A stretch of 64,000 nt of DNA from Levilactobacillus andaensis (GTDB lineage Bacteria; Bacillota; Bacilli; Lactobacillales; Lactobacillaceae): positions 1 through 64,000 of the forward strand of contig NZ_BOLP01000017.1 of assembly GCF_016861695.1 (NCBI RefSeq). The letters are read 5' to 3'. Positions 43,654-52,838 of the stretch are shown here, in pieces. Every line of letters begins with the position of its first letter. Within the stretch, counting starts at the first letter, position 1. The notes under the pieces are model-generated. The model did no database searches. It was not told where the DNA came from and saw only the letters and a program-made list of their open reading frames with translations. The translations under genes were made by a program, and so were the position numbers.

Positions 43654-44624
43654 GTCTAGTCGAAATCAAAGATTTAAAAGTCCACTACCCGATTCGCTCT
43701 GGTTTCTGGAACCGCGTCACCGACTCCGTTAAAGCCGTCGATGGCATCACCTTCAACATTGAAGCCGGCGAAACTTATGGCCTTGTTGGTGAGTCCGGAT
43801 CTGGTAAGTCAACAACTGGCAAATCCGTCGTTGGTCTCGAAAAGGTCACCAGCGGTTCTATCCTATATAACGGTAAGGACATCACTAAGGCTGATAACCG
43901 GCGTAAGTTGGACTACAACCGCGATGTTCAAATGATCTTCCAAGATTCCCTTTCCAGTCTTAATCCCCGGAAACGAATCGAAGACATCATTGCTGAGCCG
44001 CTCCGAAACTTCGAACACCTAAGCAAGGACGACGAAAAATTACGTGTTCTTCAATTACTAAATATTGTTGGGTTGGACGCCGATGCGCTTTACAAGTACC
44101 CCCATCAATTCTCCGGTGGTCAGCGTCAACGGATTGGGGTCGCCCGAGCAGTTGCAACGAACCCCAAGCTCATCATTGCTGATGAACCCGTTTCCGCATT
44201 GGACCTTTCCGTTCAAGCTCAAGTGTTGAACTTCATGAAGAAGATTCAACGGGAATTTGGGATTTCTTACCTGTTTATCTCCCATGACTTAGGGGTCGTG
44301 CGGCACATGTGTAATAACATTGCCATCATGAACCGGGGTCGCTTAGTTGAAATTGGCACCCGAGAAGACATCTACAACCACCCGTTACATATCTATACCA
44401 AGCGGTTATTAGCTGCCATCCCCGAAACCAACGTCAACCAACGGGCTGCTCACCGTGCTTCTCGTCTCGCCGTTGAAAAGATTTACGAAGATCAACAGAG
44501 TAAATACTACGACGAAGATGGGATGGCCTACCCCTTAGTTCAGGTCAGTCCTACCCATTCAGTAGCCTTACCTGAAACCATCGCTAAACAACTTGCCAGC
44601 CAAGAAGGAGAGGTGCAGGCCTAA
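43650..44624 (+). CDS. oppF: Oligopeptide ABC transporter ATPase OppF
   Basis: 324 residues. Walker A GESGSGKST, signature FSGGQRQRIG, Walker B LIIADEPVSALD, H-loop ISHD. Starts inside the oppD stop (ATGA, 4-base overlap) and its TAA overlaps the oppB ATG by one base. The C-terminal tail is somewhat longer than usual and rich in Ala, Tyr and Glu. Confidence 0.94.
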   Translation: MSLVEIKDLKVHYPIRSGFWNRVTDSVKAVDGITFNIEAGETYGLVGESGSGKSTTGKSVVGLEKVTSGSILYNGKDITKADNRRKLDYNRDVQMIFQDSLSSLNPRKRIEDIIAEPLRNFEHLSKDDEKLRVLQLLNIVGLDADALYKYPHQFSGGQRQRIGVARAVATNPKLIIADEPVSALDLSVQAQVLNFMKKIQREFGISYLFISHDLGVVRHMCNNIAIMNRGRLVEIGTREDIYNHPLHIYTKRLLAAIPETNVNQRAAHRASRLAVEKIYEDQQSKYYDEDGMAYPLVQVSPTHSVALPETIAKQLASQEGEVQA

Positions 44625-45583
44625 TGTGGAAAACGATTTTACGCCGTCTCATGATTATGGTGCCCGAAGTCATCATCCTTAGCATCCTGGTCTTCCTCTT
44701 AGCTAAAGCTATGCCTGGGGACCCATTCACTGGGTCAATCAACCCCAAGGCTGATCCCGCTCAAATCAAGCACTTAATGGCAATCAATGGGTTGAATGAC
44801 CCTTGGTACCAACAGTACTGGAACTGGGTCGTCCACTTGTTCCATGGGAACCTTGGTAACAGTTATCAATACCAAGAACCCGTTACCCGACTGATTGAAG
44901 GCCGTGCCGGTAATACACTTTGGTTAGCCTTCTTCAGTATGGTTCTTACCTATGCCTTCGCCCTTCCAATGGGTGTCTTCGCCGGTCGCCACGAAGGCAA
45001 ACTACCAGATGTGATTATCCGTTTTTATACCTACGTTACCTACTGTATTCCCTTCTTCGTTATCTTGGTTTTAGGGATTTGGATTTTCGGTTACGTCTTC
45101 GGTTGGTTCCCAACTACCGGATCGGTTTCATCAGATGCGCAAGGCTGGGCTCAAACCATTGGATCACATTTCTATCACATTCTCTTGCCAGGTATCTTAG
45201 GAGCATTGTTCAGTACCGTCAATATCGTACAATACCTGCGTTCCGAAGTTATCGATGCTAAGCATTCTGATTACGTACGGACCGCTCGTTCCAAAGGTGT
45301 CCCTAGCAAAGATATTTACCGTCACCATATCTTCCGGAATTCCTTATTGCCAATTGCAGCGTTTGCTGGTTACTCCATCACTGGATTATTAAACGGTTCT
45401 ATCTTTACCGAAACCGTCTTCTCTTACCCTGGTATGGGACTATTATTCGTGAACTCAATCAGTTACCGGGACTACACCGTCATTACCGCATTGGTTCTGA
45501 TTTTCGGACTATTGAACTTACTTGGAACGTTACTTTCCGACATTATTTTAAGTATTGTCGATCCACGAATTCGGATTGAATAA
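44624..45583 (+). CDS. oppB: Oligopeptide ABC transporter permease OppB
   Basis: 319 residues, six membrane helices, the BPD_transp_1 EAA loop near 215-235 (YVRTARSKGVPSKDIYRHHI). N-terminal TM and the long periplasm-equivalent loop follow the OppB/DppB pattern. AAGGAGAGG upstream, translationally coupled to oppF. Forms the channel with OppC. Confidence 0.94.
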   Translation: MWKTILRRLMIMVPEVIILSILVFLLAKAMPGDPFTGSINPKADPAQIKHLMAINGLNDPWYQQYWNWVVHLFHGNLGNSYQYQEPVTRLIEGRAGNTLWLAFFSMVLTYAFALPMGVFAGRHEGKLPDVIIRFYTYVTYCIPFFVILVLGIWIFGYVFGWFPTTGSVSSDAQGWAQTIGSHFYHILLPGILGALFSTVNIVQYLRSEVIDAKHSDYVRTARSKGVPSKDIYRHHIFRNSLLPIAAFAGYSITGLLNGSIFTETVFSYPGMGLLFVNSISYRDYTVITALVLIFGLLNLLGTLLSDIILSIVDPRIRIE

Positions 45584-45597
45584 GGAGGCTAAACAGA

Positions 45598-46548
45598 ATG
45601 GCAGAAAATTTTGAACAACACTCAGACATTTCCGCAGCTGATTTAGCCCGCCTAAATCAGGAAGCACAAGCGGAAGCAACACCATCAACTGCTAAAATCA
45701 TCTGGAATGAATTTAAGGCCGACAAGCCGGCCATGGCCGCCCTCATCATCGTCGTTGGTTTTATCGTCTTCGTCATGATTGGTGCCCTCTTCATCAACAC
45801 ACCAAAGATGATGGAGACCAACATCATGGATTACTTTGATAAACCTTTCACCGATGGGTTTTGGCTAGGTGCCGATTCAGGTGGTCGTTCCGTTGCTAAA
45901 CAGTTGATTGTCGGGTCCCGTAACTCTATCGGAATTGCGATTGGCCTAACCATTATTTCGTCAACCTTTGGTATCGCTTGGGGATTAGTTTCCGGCTATT
46001 TCAGTGGTTACATTGACTGGGGTATGCAACGGGTTTATGACTTCATGATGATGCTCCCAATGACCATGATGATCATTGTTTTAGTTACCATCATCCCCCA
46101 CTATAACTCCGTTTCCTTAACGTTTATCTTCTCTATCTTCTACTGGGAAGGAACGTCACGGTTGATTCGTTCACGGACCTTGGCGGAAACGCAGAAAGAT
46201 TACGTTGCCGCTTCTAAGACCTCCGGAACCAACCACTGGAAGATCATCTTCAAAGAAATCATGCCAAACATTTCATCCTTGATTATCGTCGACTGTACCT
46301 TATCTTTCGCCGAAAACATTGGGGTTGAAACGGGGCTTTCCTACCTGGGCTTTGGGTTACCTAACCAAACGCCTTCCCTAGGGACCATGATTGCGAACGC
46401 CAACGATCCTAGCAACATCACGTTGTACTGGTGGACTTGGTTACCCGCAGCCCTAGAAATCGTTGTTCTATGTCTATCAATTAGTTATATCGGCCAAGTT
46501 CTTCGTCGCGCTGCTGATTCTTCGCAACGGCAAGGTGCCGCCGACTAA
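45598..46548 (+). CDS. oppC: Oligopeptide ABC transporter permease OppC
   Basis: 316 residues. Cytoplasmic N terminus of about 45 residues, six helices, EAA loop YVAASKTSGTNHWKIIFKEI. The OppC-specific GADSGGRSV motif lies before helix 2. AAGGAGG precedes ATG, 14 bases after oppB. Confidence 0.94.
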   Translation: MAENFEQHSDISAADLARLNQEAQAEATPSTAKIIWNEFKADKPAMAALIIVVGFIVFVMIGALFINTPKMMETNIMDYFDKPFTDGFWLGADSGGRSVAKQLIVGSRNSIGIAIGLTIISSTFGIAWGLVSGYFSGYIDWGMQRVYDFMMMLPMTMMIIVLVTIIPHYNSVSLTFIFSIFYWEGTSRLIRSRTLAETQKDYVAASKTSGTNHWKIIFKEIMPNISSLIIVDCTLSFAENIGVETGLSYLGFGLPNQTPSLGTMIANANDPSNITLYWWTWLPAALEIVVLCLSISYIGQVLRRAADSSQRQGAAD

Positions 46549-46690
46549 CTGAAGAAACTACTTCATTTGAGGAGATGGTGCCTACCCAGCCACCAACCGT
46601 ATCCATGGCATTTTTGTTTTCGCCGACCGATCCTGAGGAGAATTGGCCAGCACCTATATTAGAGGATCTTAAACAAGGGGGAAACATAGC

Positions 46691-48496
46691 ATGAACAAAA
46701 AGAAACTTGTGTTATCAGCGATGGCAGTCCTCGCAACTGTTAGTCTCGCTGCATGTTCAAGCAAAAGCTCATCTAAGTCAAGCACGCCAAGTAACGGTGC
46801 TTCATTGAAGTTAAGTACCGATTATAACAACACTAAGGCTACTGACAAGACAGCTGACAACAACAGTACATTGAAGGTCGCAGAAGCCAACGATTCACCG
46901 TTCCAAGGGATTTCTGACCCTGTTTTAGCCACCAACGCTGAAGACTCTGATGTCTTCGCTCCTGGTGGTGCTGGTTCCCTGTTCAACGTCGACAAGAACT
47001 ACAAGATTGTCGATGGTGGTCTTGCTAACCAACGGATCAACCGTAAAGCTAAGACTGTAACTATCAAGTTACGCTCCAATGCTAAGTGGTCTAACGGGAT
47101 GGACGTTACCGCCAAGGATATCGAGTATGCTTACGAAGTTGTTGCTAACAAGAACACGACCTCACAACAATATTCTTCTGACTTTAACGCTATCAAAGGG
47201 ATGGCAGCCTACCATGCTGGTAAGGCCAAGACCATTTCTGGGATTACCTACCCTGATGGTCAAAAAGGTAACACCGCTGTTATCCACTTAAGCAAGATCA
47301 CGCCAAGTATGAAGTTCTCTGGGAACTCCTTCATCTGGGGTACCGTTGAACCTTACGAATACATCAAGAACGTGCCAATTGCTAAGCTAGCTTCATCTAG
47401 CCAAGTCCGGAAAGACCCTATCTTTGTTGGTCCTTACAAGCTGGATAAAGTTGTCGAAGGTGAATCCACGACTTGGTCAGTAAACAAGTACTACTACGGC
47501 AAGAAGCCACAAATCAAGCACATCAACATCAACGTTGTTTCAACTAACAACATTGTTAAGGCTATCCAATCCAAGAAGTATGACTTCACGATTTCTAGCT
47601 TAGGTGGGACTTCTTACAAGCAATTGAAGAACGTCAAGGGTTACGCCAAGACTGGTCAACCAGGACTTTCCTACAGTTACTTCGGCTTTAACGTTGGTCA
47701 CTTCGACACCAAGGCCGGCAAGAACGTTATGGATAAGAACAGTAAGATGGCTAACAAGAACTTACGTCAAGCTATGATGTACGCTCTGAACGTCGACCAA
47801 GTTTACAAGAAGTTCGGGAACGGTATCAGCTGGCGTGCGAACACCTTGATTCCACCAGTATTCCAGAAGTACTGGGATTCAAGTGCTAAAGGTTTCCCAT
47901 TGAACGTCAAGAAGGCTGAAAAGTTACTTGACCAAGCTGGTTACAAGAAGCGTAACGGTAGCAAGTGGCGTTCAGATCCTAATGGCAAGAAGTTAGTTAT
48001 TCACTTCGGTGCCATGACTGGGAACTCTACTTCCGCTGCTGAATACCAAGACTACCTGCAACAATGGCACAAGGTTGGTTTGGACGTTCAATTCACTGGT
48101 GGTAAGACCATGGAAATGAACAGTTTCTACTCAACCATCCAAGCACCAAAGCAAAACAAGGTTGATATCTACGCCGCTGCATGGAGCGTTTCATCAGAAC
48201 CAACTCCTACACAATTGTACGGTGAAGATGCACCTTACAACATGGGTCACTTTGTTTCTAAGAAGAACACGCAATTGATGTCTGACATGAACAACAACAA
48301 GGCGTTCAATGACAAATACCGGACCAAGATCTTCAAGGAATGGCAAGAATACATGAACGACCAAGCTGCTGTTGCACCATTAAGCTTCAGCTACAACTGG
48401 GTTCCAGTTAACCACCGTGTTAAGGGCTACGATATCAGTCCTGCCAACACCGAATTCTGGAGCAACTTGTCCTTCACTTCAAGCAAGTTACAGTAA
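46691..48496 (+). CDS. oppA: Oligopeptide-binding lipoprotein OppA
   Basis: 601 residues, extracellular. Signal peptide with lipobox LAAC (Cys22), a Ser-rich linker, then the SBP_bac_5 fold (TVTIKLRSNAKWSNGMDVTA is the usual N-terminal landmark). Codon use is strongly biased to AAG, AAC, GGT and TTC, so expression is high. Last in oppDFBCA; the 142-base gap before it may let it be transcribed more than the rest. Delivers peptides for nitrogen nutrition. Confidence 0.94.
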   Translation: MNKKKLVLSAMAVLATVSLAACSSKSSSKSSTPSNGASLKLSTDYNNTKATDKTADNNSTLKVAEANDSPFQGISDPVLATNAEDSDVFAPGGAGSLFNVDKNYKIVDGGLANQRINRKAKTVTIKLRSNAKWSNGMDVTAKDIEYAYEVVANKNTTSQQYSSDFNAIKGMAAYHAGKAKTISGITYPDGQKGNTAVIHLSKITPSMKFSGNSFIWGTVEPYEYIKNVPIAKLASSSQVRKDPIFVGPYKLDKVVEGESTTWSVNKYYYGKKPQIKHININVVSTNNIVKAIQSKKYDFTISSLGGTSYKQLKNVKGYAKTGQPGLSYSYFGFNVGHFDTKAGKNVMDKNSKMANKNLRQAMMYALNVDQVYKKFGNGISWRANTLIPPVFQKYWDSSAKGFPLNVKKAEKLLDQAGYKKRNGSKWRSDPNGKKLVIHFGAMTGNSTSAAEYQDYLQQWHKVGLDVQFTGGKTMEMNSFYSTIQAPKQNKVDIYAAAWSVSSEPTPTQLYGEDAPYNMGHFVSKKNTQLMSDMNNNKAFNDKYRTKIFKEWQEYMNDQAAVAPLSFSYNWVPVNHRVKGYDISPANTEFWSNLSFTSSKLQ

Positions 48497-48520
48497 GCTC
48501 ACGTTCATTTAATCAATGAG

Positions 48521-48552
48521 ACCATCGAATCTATCAGGTTCGGTGGTTTTTT
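48521..48552 (+). terminator. opp operon terminator
   Basis: ACCATCGAA/TTCGGTGGT stem followed by six T. Confidence 0.8.
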
Positions 48553-49026
48553 GTTATCCCCATGGTCCCCCTCTCCCTGCGGTCAAACTTTAAAATTCAC
48601 AGCTCTGTAAGGACCAACTATACAGGAGTCTTCGCTGATTACTAGCCCCCGCTTGGCGACCGGTTATCTGCCTATTACCTAACTTATAACCGGAATCGTT
48701 TCCCCCGGTTCTTTGACCGGCCTTAATCCCTCTGCTCACCGCTAAAAAATTTATTTTTTAATCAGCTAGCGCGTTAAATAAGCAATTTAATTGCGACCGC
48801 TCACAATTCCTGTGATAATAGAGTTAAGCACAAAGGCGGTTTTAGTCCACTTTGTTCACCATTTATTTAATTCGCGGGATTTTTTATTTTTCAAGAATTC
48901 CCGAAACTACGGCTTTTACATCTATTTTCAGGTCAATCGGCGACAATTTAGTGCTTACACACCGTAAAATAAATGATATAGTAAAGGTAAAGTTTTAACA
49001 TGACTCGTGAAGGGGTGGCATTCCAT
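48553..49026 (+). other. Long gene-free region upstream of usp
   Basis: Holds CCGGTTAT/ATAACCGG (about 48660-48692), an ACAAAG/CTTTGT hairpin near 48830, and a candidate usp promoter TTACAC-16-TATAGT (48955-48982). In lactic acid bacteria a structured RNA (Lacto-usp, proposed as 6S-like) sits upstream of usp genes; I cannot confirm the motif by eye. Confidence 0.35.
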
Positions 49027-49485
49027 ATGTTACAACAATATAAGAACATTCTGGTTCCCGTTGACGGTTCCAAGGCAACCCAGCCAGTCTTAGAAAAAGC
49101 AATTGAAGTTGCCAAGCGTAACAACACGCATTTGGATATCTTAAACGTGCTTGAAGTAAACCAATTCAGCGATACTTATGGTGGTGCCGTCAGTGGTGAC
49201 GTCATCTACAAGCTTTCTCAAGACGTCCAAGACCGACTCGACGCTTTAAAGCAACAAGCCATTGATGCCGGTGTTCCCGATGTCAGCATCCATGTTCGTT
49301 TTGGGAACCCGAAGCCCGTTATCGCTCGGGAATTCCCTGCAGACCACAAGTCAGAATTGATTATCATTGGGTCGACTGGTTTGACCGCCGTTGAACGGTT
49401 AATGGTCGGCTCCGTCACCAACTACGTCAGCCGTTCCGCTATCTGCGATGTGCTGATCGTTAAGCCTGAAGAAGCGAGCAAATAA
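49027..49485 (+). CDS. Universal stress protein (UspA family)
   Basis: 152 residues, single Usp domain. ILVPVDGSKAT at the N terminus and the ATP-binding motif GSTGLTAVERLMVGSVTNYVSRSA at the C terminus are intact, so it should be of the ATP-binding type. Such proteins help survive stationary phase and acid stress, mechanism unclear. ATG 49027 follows AAGGGGTGG. Codon bias suggests good expression. Confidence 0.92.
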   Translation: MLQQYKNILVPVDGSKATQPVLEKAIEVAKRNNTHLDILNVLEVNQFSDTYGGAVSGDVIYKLSQDVQDRLDALKQQAIDAGVPDVSIHVRFGNPKPVIAREFPADHKSELIIIGSTGLTAVERLMVGSVTNYVSRSAICDVLIVKPEEASK

Positions 49486-49498
49486 CTTTAACTGAAAA

Positions 49499-49529
49499 GA
49501 TGGCCTTCTGCTTAGCAGGGGGTCATTTT
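49499..49529 (+). terminator. usp terminator
   Basis: ATGGCC-CTGC/GCAG-GGTCAT stem followed by TTTTA. Confidence 0.65.
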
Positions 49530-49558
49530 ATATTACATCCAAAATTGGAGGCCAGCTC

Positions 49559-50440
49559 ATGCATTGGACTTATACTCGAACACTGCCACAGACTCAGCCA
49601 CCAATGCCCCTCCGCCAGCTGCTGACGGCGTGGTTGTTACCTAGTCATCTTGTCCACGACCTGCGATTAAACCGCCGGGTGCTGGTCAATAACCAGTATC
49701 GGTCCATGAATCAGCTAGTGACTGGTGGTGAGACCGTCCAGCTCACCTTTATCCCCGCAGACTTCAAGGAACCCTTTCCTGACGTCGACCCGGATAGTGC
49801 TGCGACCGTCTCCGTTCTCTATGAAACGGCTGACCTACTCATCATTAATAAGACGCGGGGGAGTAAGACCCACCCCAATCAACCCGGCGAGCGGGGAACG
49901 ACACTGAACCATGTTGCGGCTTACCTCGGCGCCGACCAGCCCGGCCCCTACATTTTGAGCCGGCTCGACCAGGAGACGACCGGTGCCTTAATGATGACCA
50001 AGACGCCCGCTGTCGTCCCCATCATGGTGCGGAACATCGCTGAGAAACGCGTGCAGCGGACCTATCTCGCCTGGGTGACCGGTACATTGACTGGCACTGG
50101 TGTCTTTGATGCTCCCATTGGTCGAGACCTTCAGGATAAACGTAAACGCCAGGTCAACGGGGACCACGCCCAGCCAGCCGTGACCCACTATGCGGTCGTC
50201 AAACACCAGCCTGGCGCAACGCTCGTTCAGTTATGGCTAGAGACTGGTCGGACGCACCAACTTCGCGTTCATCTTGCCGCCGCAGGCCATCCACTGATTG
50301 GCGACCCCCTTTACGGTGAGCCCACAAGAAGCCGCCTGCGACTGCACTGCTGGCGTTTGACCTTTCCCCAACCATTTACCTTAGATGAACCTGAAACGAC
50401 CGTAACGGCGCCTGTACCAGCTGATTTTGACACGTTCTAG
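49559..50440 (+). CDS. RluA-family pseudouridine synthase
   Basis: 293 residues. Catalytic motif LSRLDQETTG (Asp nucleophile), then RTYLAWVTG and LETGRTHQLRVH of the RluA group. An N-terminal S4-like segment (about 1-60) is degenerate. It isomerises uridine in rRNA or tRNA; which site cannot be told. GGAGG upstream. Follows the usp terminator, so separately transcribed. Confidence 0.9.
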   Translation: MHWTYTRTLPQTQPPMPLRQLLTAWLLPSHLVHDLRLNRRVLVNNQYRSMNQLVTGGETVQLTFIPADFKEPFPDVDPDSAATVSVLYETADLLIINKTRGSKTHPNQPGERGTTLNHVAAYLGADQPGPYILSRLDQETTGALMMTKTPAVVPIMVRNIAEKRVQRTYLAWVTGTLTGTGVFDAPIGRDLQDKRKRQVNGDHAQPAVTHYAVVKHQPGATLVQLWLETGRTHQLRVHLAAAGHPLIGDPLYGEPTRSRLRLHCWRLTFPQPFTLDEPETTVTAPVPADFDTF

Positions 50441-50590
50441 CTAAACTGTTTAGAAAGCATGTAACACCTTTCCCCCTATCAATGGGCAACCTGGCATTAT
50501 CGTCAATTTTTCCACGATTTAGACGATTGTTACTGTTAACCATTGCGTCTTGTTATACTTATATTGAATTCAACGGCTAGGGGGGATTCG

Positions 50591-50680
50591 ATGCGTTGGC
50601 AACAAAAATTAGCATTGATCATTCTGATTGTGCTACTAGCCATCCTGTTAATCTGGGGTGTCGTTAATATTTATCGTTAG
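50591..50680 (+). CDS. 29-residue single-helix membrane peptide
   Basis: ATG follows AGGGGGG, with TTACTG-18-TATACT upstream (50530-50559) and a terminator just after the stop. One membrane helix (LALIILIVLLAILLIWGVV) with basic ends. A separate, complete transcription unit for a 29-residue peptide; type I toxin or small membrane regulator are both possible. No sequence link to the YQxHHD pair. Confidence 0.62.
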   Translation: MRWQQKLALIILIVLLAILLIWGVVNIYR

Positions 50681-50691
50681 ATATTTTAGGT

Positions 50692-50727
50692 AACGCTGAT
50701 TGGTGAGGGCCGATTGGCGTTTTTTTA
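50692..50727 (+). terminator. Terminator of the 29-residue gene
   Basis: AACGCTGATTGG pairs with CCGATTGGCGTT (three G-T), followed by seven T. Confidence 0.8.
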
Positions 50728-50839
50728 TTAGAATGGAACTCTTCTTTTGCTGGCGAAAGTGGTTTAATTCGGTTACGATACAAAACCAGCTGTTCCGTCC
50801 AGACTTGGTCGTTCATTTTATGCAGGCTCAGTTCGTTAG

Positions 50840-50971
50840 TTCGGAGGTCGCCAGGGCAGGTCCCTGCGCTTAGTAAAAATAAGTCTCCTGTCCGGCGGTC
50901 GTTCACCTTGCATTGCCTTAGAGCGTTAATCTTGCTCTCGCCATTATATCCTGATCCTGGCAACCTCCGAA
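50840..50971 (-). repeat. Structured repeat family 2, copy 2 (degenerate)
   Basis: Outer stem TTCGGAGGTCGCCAGG/CCTGGCAACCTCCGAA. Keeps TAAGCGCAGGGACCTG but the other box is altered and the top hairpin is disordered. Shares its last 8 bases with copy 3. Confidence 0.6.
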
Positions 50972-51089
50972 ACGTGCTCCAGCAGCCAGGTCCCTGCGCT
51001 TAACAAAAATAATCCTCCTGCTCGGCATAGCCGAACAGAAGGATTATTCTCGTTAATGCTCAGAACCTAACCGGCTGCTTCCGCACTCT
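50964..51089 (-). repeat. Structured repeat family 2, copy 3
   Basis: On the minus strand: GTGC/GCAC and AGCAGCC/GGCTGCT replace the GCGT/ACGC and ACGAGGC/GCCTCGT of copy 1, while CTGAGCATTAACG and GTTAAGCGCAGGG stay. Top hairpin arms 51008-51026 and 51030-51048. Confidence 0.87.
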
Positions 51090-51096
51090 TATACAC

Positions 51097-51123
51097 AAAA
51101 AAACCGGAGTAACCACTCTCCGG
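51097..51123 (-). terminator. Terminator downstream of the two-component operon
   Basis: CCGGAG/CTCCGG stem, then seven T on the minus strand. Confidence 0.75.
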
Positions 51124-51494
51124 CCGCATTAGCATCATTAGAGTAATTCAACATAATCACAGATTGTAGTCAGGAAAACGCTGTTCACTCAGATTAGCTA
51201 TTGAATCTCAATATGTAGTATTGAGTTAAAACCAAAATACGTTTAGTTCTGGGAAAACTAATCGTATCATGAAGAAAACTCTAATCTGTTCAATTGAAGC
51301 TTTCTTCACAAAGTCGGGAACCTATCAAATACCGCTATTTGCTAACTTCTCAACGTGATTCATTGCTATTACAAGTCCTAGTATATCAGACAGCTGTAGA
51401 AATGCAAGCGTTTTCATCGAGTTAGCTTATCTGAATTATTACTCTTCGGTTAACGGTTCACCCTACGGACTTTGTGAATAGTCCAAGGCCCGGG
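51124..51494. other. Gene-free stretch between the kinase operon and its terminator
   Basis: Two very short minus-strand frames (30 codons near 51416-51325, 27 codons near 51310-51227) lack ribosome sites. A CTCAATA/TATTGAG hairpin lies near 51207-51226. No convincing pheromone precursor. Confidence 0.45.
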
Positions 51495-52838
51495 CTACCC
51501 CGTCGGTAACGTCACAATTAGCTGACCCCAGTGAAGCTTGAGTTGCAGGGCCATCGTAGCTGATTGCGAAAGCGACTCACGTAGTTCTGAGAAATCCAGT
51601 GTCCCCTTTTGGGCCGTCACTCGCGTATGACCGTCCAATTTAGCATCGGTCGGTACCGGGAACGTTAGTGAGAAGCGGAGTCGCCCGCTCACTTCCTTCA
51701 ATTCCAAGGTCACCATAGCTGGCGTCAATTGCCCCACCACGGGCCACATCGGCGGTAATGCTTGATTGATGACCTGTTCTAACTCCTTCAGCGTGGTAAC
51801 CGTAGACATCAATGGCTCCGGCGTTTTGACGAAGAGTTGGACATGACTTTGCTGTGCCAATAAATAGTTGTGATAGAGCTGAAATTTTAGCATCGGGCTC
51901 GGCACATTATCAAGGTCGCCAATCGTTAGTTCAGCGGCATTACTGGTCGCCCAACCGGACCGAATATCGATATAGAGTTGCCGGAAACCCGCATAGTCCT
52001 TGTCCTCCAGGTAGCCACCCAGACCGAGCAGCATATTCTGGTAGTCGTGACTAAACTTCCGGACCTCGCCCATCTGCCGATTCAGCTCGGCCGTATACTG
52101 TTCGCGAAACTCATGCTGCTGCATCTGCAGCCGGGTATGCTCTTCTTGTAAATGCGTTTGCATTAAAATATAAGTACTCAGCGTTAATCCGACCAATAGG
52201 ATGCCGGCAATTCCGGCCAAGAAAACTAAATACTGCTCCGATTGCTGCAAGGTCTGGAGAGAATACTCAAACAAAATATAAGCCAGCGCAATAACCGACA
52301 TAAATCCTAGAAGGAAATACTCTGTAGACCGGCCCATAATATCTTGGATCATATTTTCCATCGGTGCCCGCGTCAGCCAGATTCCCACCGCTAGCAACGC
52401 ATAAATAATGTTATCCACGACTAGCTCAGTCAGTGTTCCCCAGACGCTGACGGCAAATGTCATGCTGGTCAACTGAATCGTCGCCGAAATAATCATCATG
52501 TCGACAAATTCGATTAATAAATACGCCAAAATCGAAACTTCAATGAACGCGGGCAGGTACTCCCAATGGCGGTAGTAGCCCATGATGGCCACCTCGACCC
52601 CCAGTAAAAAGACGATTGGGATCGCACCAATCAGCGTGCTAGCCGTTTCATACGACGTCAGCGTGTTTAAGAACGAAAATCCCCCGGCCATTAACGCACA
52701 ATAAAGTAAGAAAAAGTGTTCCCTGTGGAGAAAACGTTCATTCCGCAAGCGCGGGAACCAATAGTATTGAAAGTAAACAAACCAAAAGACCAGCGAGAAG
52801 TTCGCCAGGGTGTAACTTACTCGACCCACTGTAATCAC
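51495..52838 (-). CDS. HPK10-like sensor kinase subunit with intact histidine box but degenerate ATPase
   Basis: 447 residues. About six membrane helices (1-225) as in AgrC/PlnB sensors, then the dimerisation segment with a full H box VRKFSHDYQNMLLGLGGYL (His264, codon at 52049-52047). The C-terminal ATPase is broken: where the partner has LLDNALEAG this protein has VINQALPPMW, and the GLGL G box is replaced by LDFSEL. So it can be phosphorylated but probably cannot bind ATP. GTG start 52838 overlaps the partner's stop (GTGA) with GGGAGG upstream, so the two are made together. Confidence 0.85.
   Translation of the reverse strand: MITVGRVSYTLANFSLVFWFVYFQYYWFPRLRNERFLHREHFFLLYCALMAGGFSFLNTLTSYETASTLIGAIPIVFLLGVEVAIMGYYRHWEYLPAFIEVSILAYLLIEFVDMMIISATIQLTSMTFAVSVWGTLTELVVDNIIYALLAVGIWLTRAPMENMIQDIMGRSTEYFLLGFMSVIALAYILFEYSLQTLQQSEQYLVFLAGIAGILLVGLTLSTYILMQTHLQEEHTRLQMQQHEFREQYTAELNRQMGEVRKFSHDYQNMLLGLGGYLEDKDYAGFRQLYIDIRSGWATSNAAELTIGDLDNVPSPMLKFQLYHNYLLAQQSHVQLFVKTPEPLMSTVTTLKELEQVINQALPPMWPVVGQLTPAMVTLELKEVSGRLRFSLTFPVPTDAKLDGHTRVTAQKGTLDFSELRESLSQSATMALQLKLHWGQLIVTLPTG

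Noticed and set aside
51227-51416. Short minus-strand frames as pheromone precursors for the two-component system
   Set aside because: No ribosome site, no Cys for a thiolactone, no double-glycine leader.
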